Shown one piece after another: positions 5,384 through 6,209 of a DNA stretch of 6,209 nucleotides. The first letter of the stretch is position 1. Each line of letters starts with the position of its first letter. Source of the stretch: Planctomycetota bacterium (GTDB lineage Bacteria; Planctomycetota; UBA1135; UBA2386); NCBI GenBank assembly GCA_003235605.1, contig QJVU01000068.1, forward strand, positions 1 through 6,209, in the 5' to 3' direction. Below the pieces are notes generated by a model. That model worked only from the letters and a program-made list of their open reading frames with translations. It had not been told where the DNA came from and did no database searches. The position numbers and the translations under genes were made by a program.

Positions 5384-6209
5384 CTACCGCCCCAACGCCT
5401 TTGCCAGCATCGTCGTCACGTCGAAGCCGTAGACCCGCTGCAGGGCGTCGTCGGAGGGGACACCACCCCCCACCAAGCGGAGGAAGCTGCGGAACTGACG
5501 GCGGGTGCCCGACCGCTGCAGGTAGCCCACGGCCATCAACGATTGGGCGTAGCCGGTCTCCACCACCGCAAGCTCCCGGGACTCGTTGAAGCTGCCGAGG
5601 AACAGCTCCTTGGAAAGCAGCGGCTGGCTGCCTCGCAACCTGCTCTTGGCGACAAGCACACTGTGGCCGTCGATGAGCTGGGCGTAGCCCTCGTGCACCC
5701 AGAGGGGAGCCTGGGGGAACAGCTCGAACAGGAAGGCGTGGGTGAGCTCGTGGCGCAGGTCGGCGCGCATGCTCTGTTGCAGGCCGGTGTTCGGCCGCAC
5801 CGCGATGCGGATCTTGCCGTCGTAGTGGGCCCTCGCCCAAGCGTGCACCCCGACCCCCTTGTACTGCTCGTCGCTGTAGACGACCGCCGTGAGGATCCGG
5901 TTGGGTCGCTGTCCCAGCTGCTTGTAGAGCTCGTCCTCGGCCTGCTCCAGGTAGCCAAACACCAGGTTGATGTTGCGCTCGATACCGGCCTCCTTGCCGC
6001 CCTGGTACTGCACGCAGAAGCTGCCCCTGAGCTCGGTAGTGAACCCTTCCTCGATCCTGGCCTGCCTGCCCAGCCGGTCGGCCAGGAGGCCCAGGTCGCG
6101 GCGGCCAGGGTCCTCGGTGGCGGCCCGGTGGTAGAGCTTGCTGGCGGTCCCGGTGTCGTTCCGTTCCCTGGCCAGGTTGCCCAGCACGGTCAGCGCCGAG
6201 GTGTTCTTC
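5384..6209 (-). CDS. TPR-containing HExxH metallopeptidase-like protein (5' end cut)
   Basis: The open frame runs to the right edge without a start, so the N-terminus lies outside the window; 274 residues are visible. The first visible stretch (TVLGNLARERN through AATEDPGR) fits a tetratricopeptide unit, with G, A, Y, A and P at the consensus spacing, so more TPRs probably lie upstream. The remainder resembles the peptidase MA-like gluzincins: RHELTHAFLFELFP carries the zinc motif HELTH (visible residues 153-157), and PLWVHEGYAQLIDG follows about 16 residues later with the expected third ligand Glu (about 173). A strand-rich segment (RILTAVVYSDEQYKG) precedes the motif, as in that family. No transmembrane segment is visible in this part; a secretion signal would be in the missing N-terminus. 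Substrate and location are unknown. The internal GTG at 6185-6187 is not a credible start because the TPR begins before it. The TAG stop is 48 bases before radC, on the same strand, so it may belong to the same transcript. Confidence 0.72.
   Translation of the reverse strand, partial: KNTSALTVLGNLARERNDTGTASKLYHRAATEDPGRRDLGLLADRLGRQARIEEGFTTELRGSFCVQYQGGKEAGIERNINLVFGYLEQAEDELYKQLGQRPNRILTAVVYSDEQYKGVGVHAWARAHYDGKIRIAVRPNTGLQQSMRADLRHELTHAFLFELFPQAPLWVHEGYAQLIDGHSVLVAKSRLRGSQPLLSKELFLGSFNESRELAVVETGYAQSLMAVGYLQRSGTRRQFRSFLRLVGGGVPSDDALQRVYGFDVTTMLAKALGR

Noticed and set aside
5340..5384. GAAAAG/CTTTTC inverted repeat before radC as a terminator
   Set aside because: The stem is six mostly A-T pairs with a 15-base loop and no following T-run, so it is too weak to call a terminator.

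Overview
The window is 6.2 kb of GC-rich bacterial DNA. It is densely packed and every supported gene is on the minus strand, so transcription runs from the right edge to the left edge. In that order the genes are: the C-terminal part of a TPR-containing HExxH (peptidase MA-like) protein; a RadC/JAMM-domain protein; an HD-superfamily predicted phosphohydrolase (COG2316-like); a bifunctional aspartokinase/homoserine dehydrogenase (thrA); homoserine kinase (thrB); and the N-terminal third of threonine synthase (thrC), which is cut by the left edge. The largest gap between genes is about 48 bases, so there is no long non-coding stretch.

The left two thirds is a classical thrABC operon. ThrA carries out the first committed step (aspartate phosphorylation) and homoserine formation, ThrB phosphorylates homoserine, and ThrC converts O-phosphohomoserine to threonine. 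thrA and thrB overlap as TGATG, and thrB and thrC overlap by 13 bases, so translation is probably coupled. The HD gene ends 13 bases before thrA, which leaves no room for a thrL-type leader peptide or attenuator directly in front of thrA. Feedback inhibition through the two ACT domains of ThrA is the only control readable from the sequence.

The most unusual feature is inside thrA. A nearly perfect 12-base tandem repeat (sense unit CAACGGGAGACG or CAACGGGAGGCG, encoding Gln-Arg-Glu-Thr/Ala) occurs 12 times in a row plus a degenerate 13th copy. It inserts about 50 residues into the aspartokinase catalytic domain without breaking the frame. All the usual ThrA motifs on both sides are intact, so the enzyme looks functional with a long charged, probably helical insert whose length could vary by slippage without frameshift.

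The organism cannot be named securely. The GC-rich composition, GTG starts, fused ThrA and a COG2316-like HD protein fit a high-GC Gram-negative lineage such as Acidobacteriota or a deltaproteobacterial-type group; this is inference at low confidence. Apart from the repeat, the window looks like ordinary chromosome, with no mobile element, RNA gene, CRISPR array or defence system visible.
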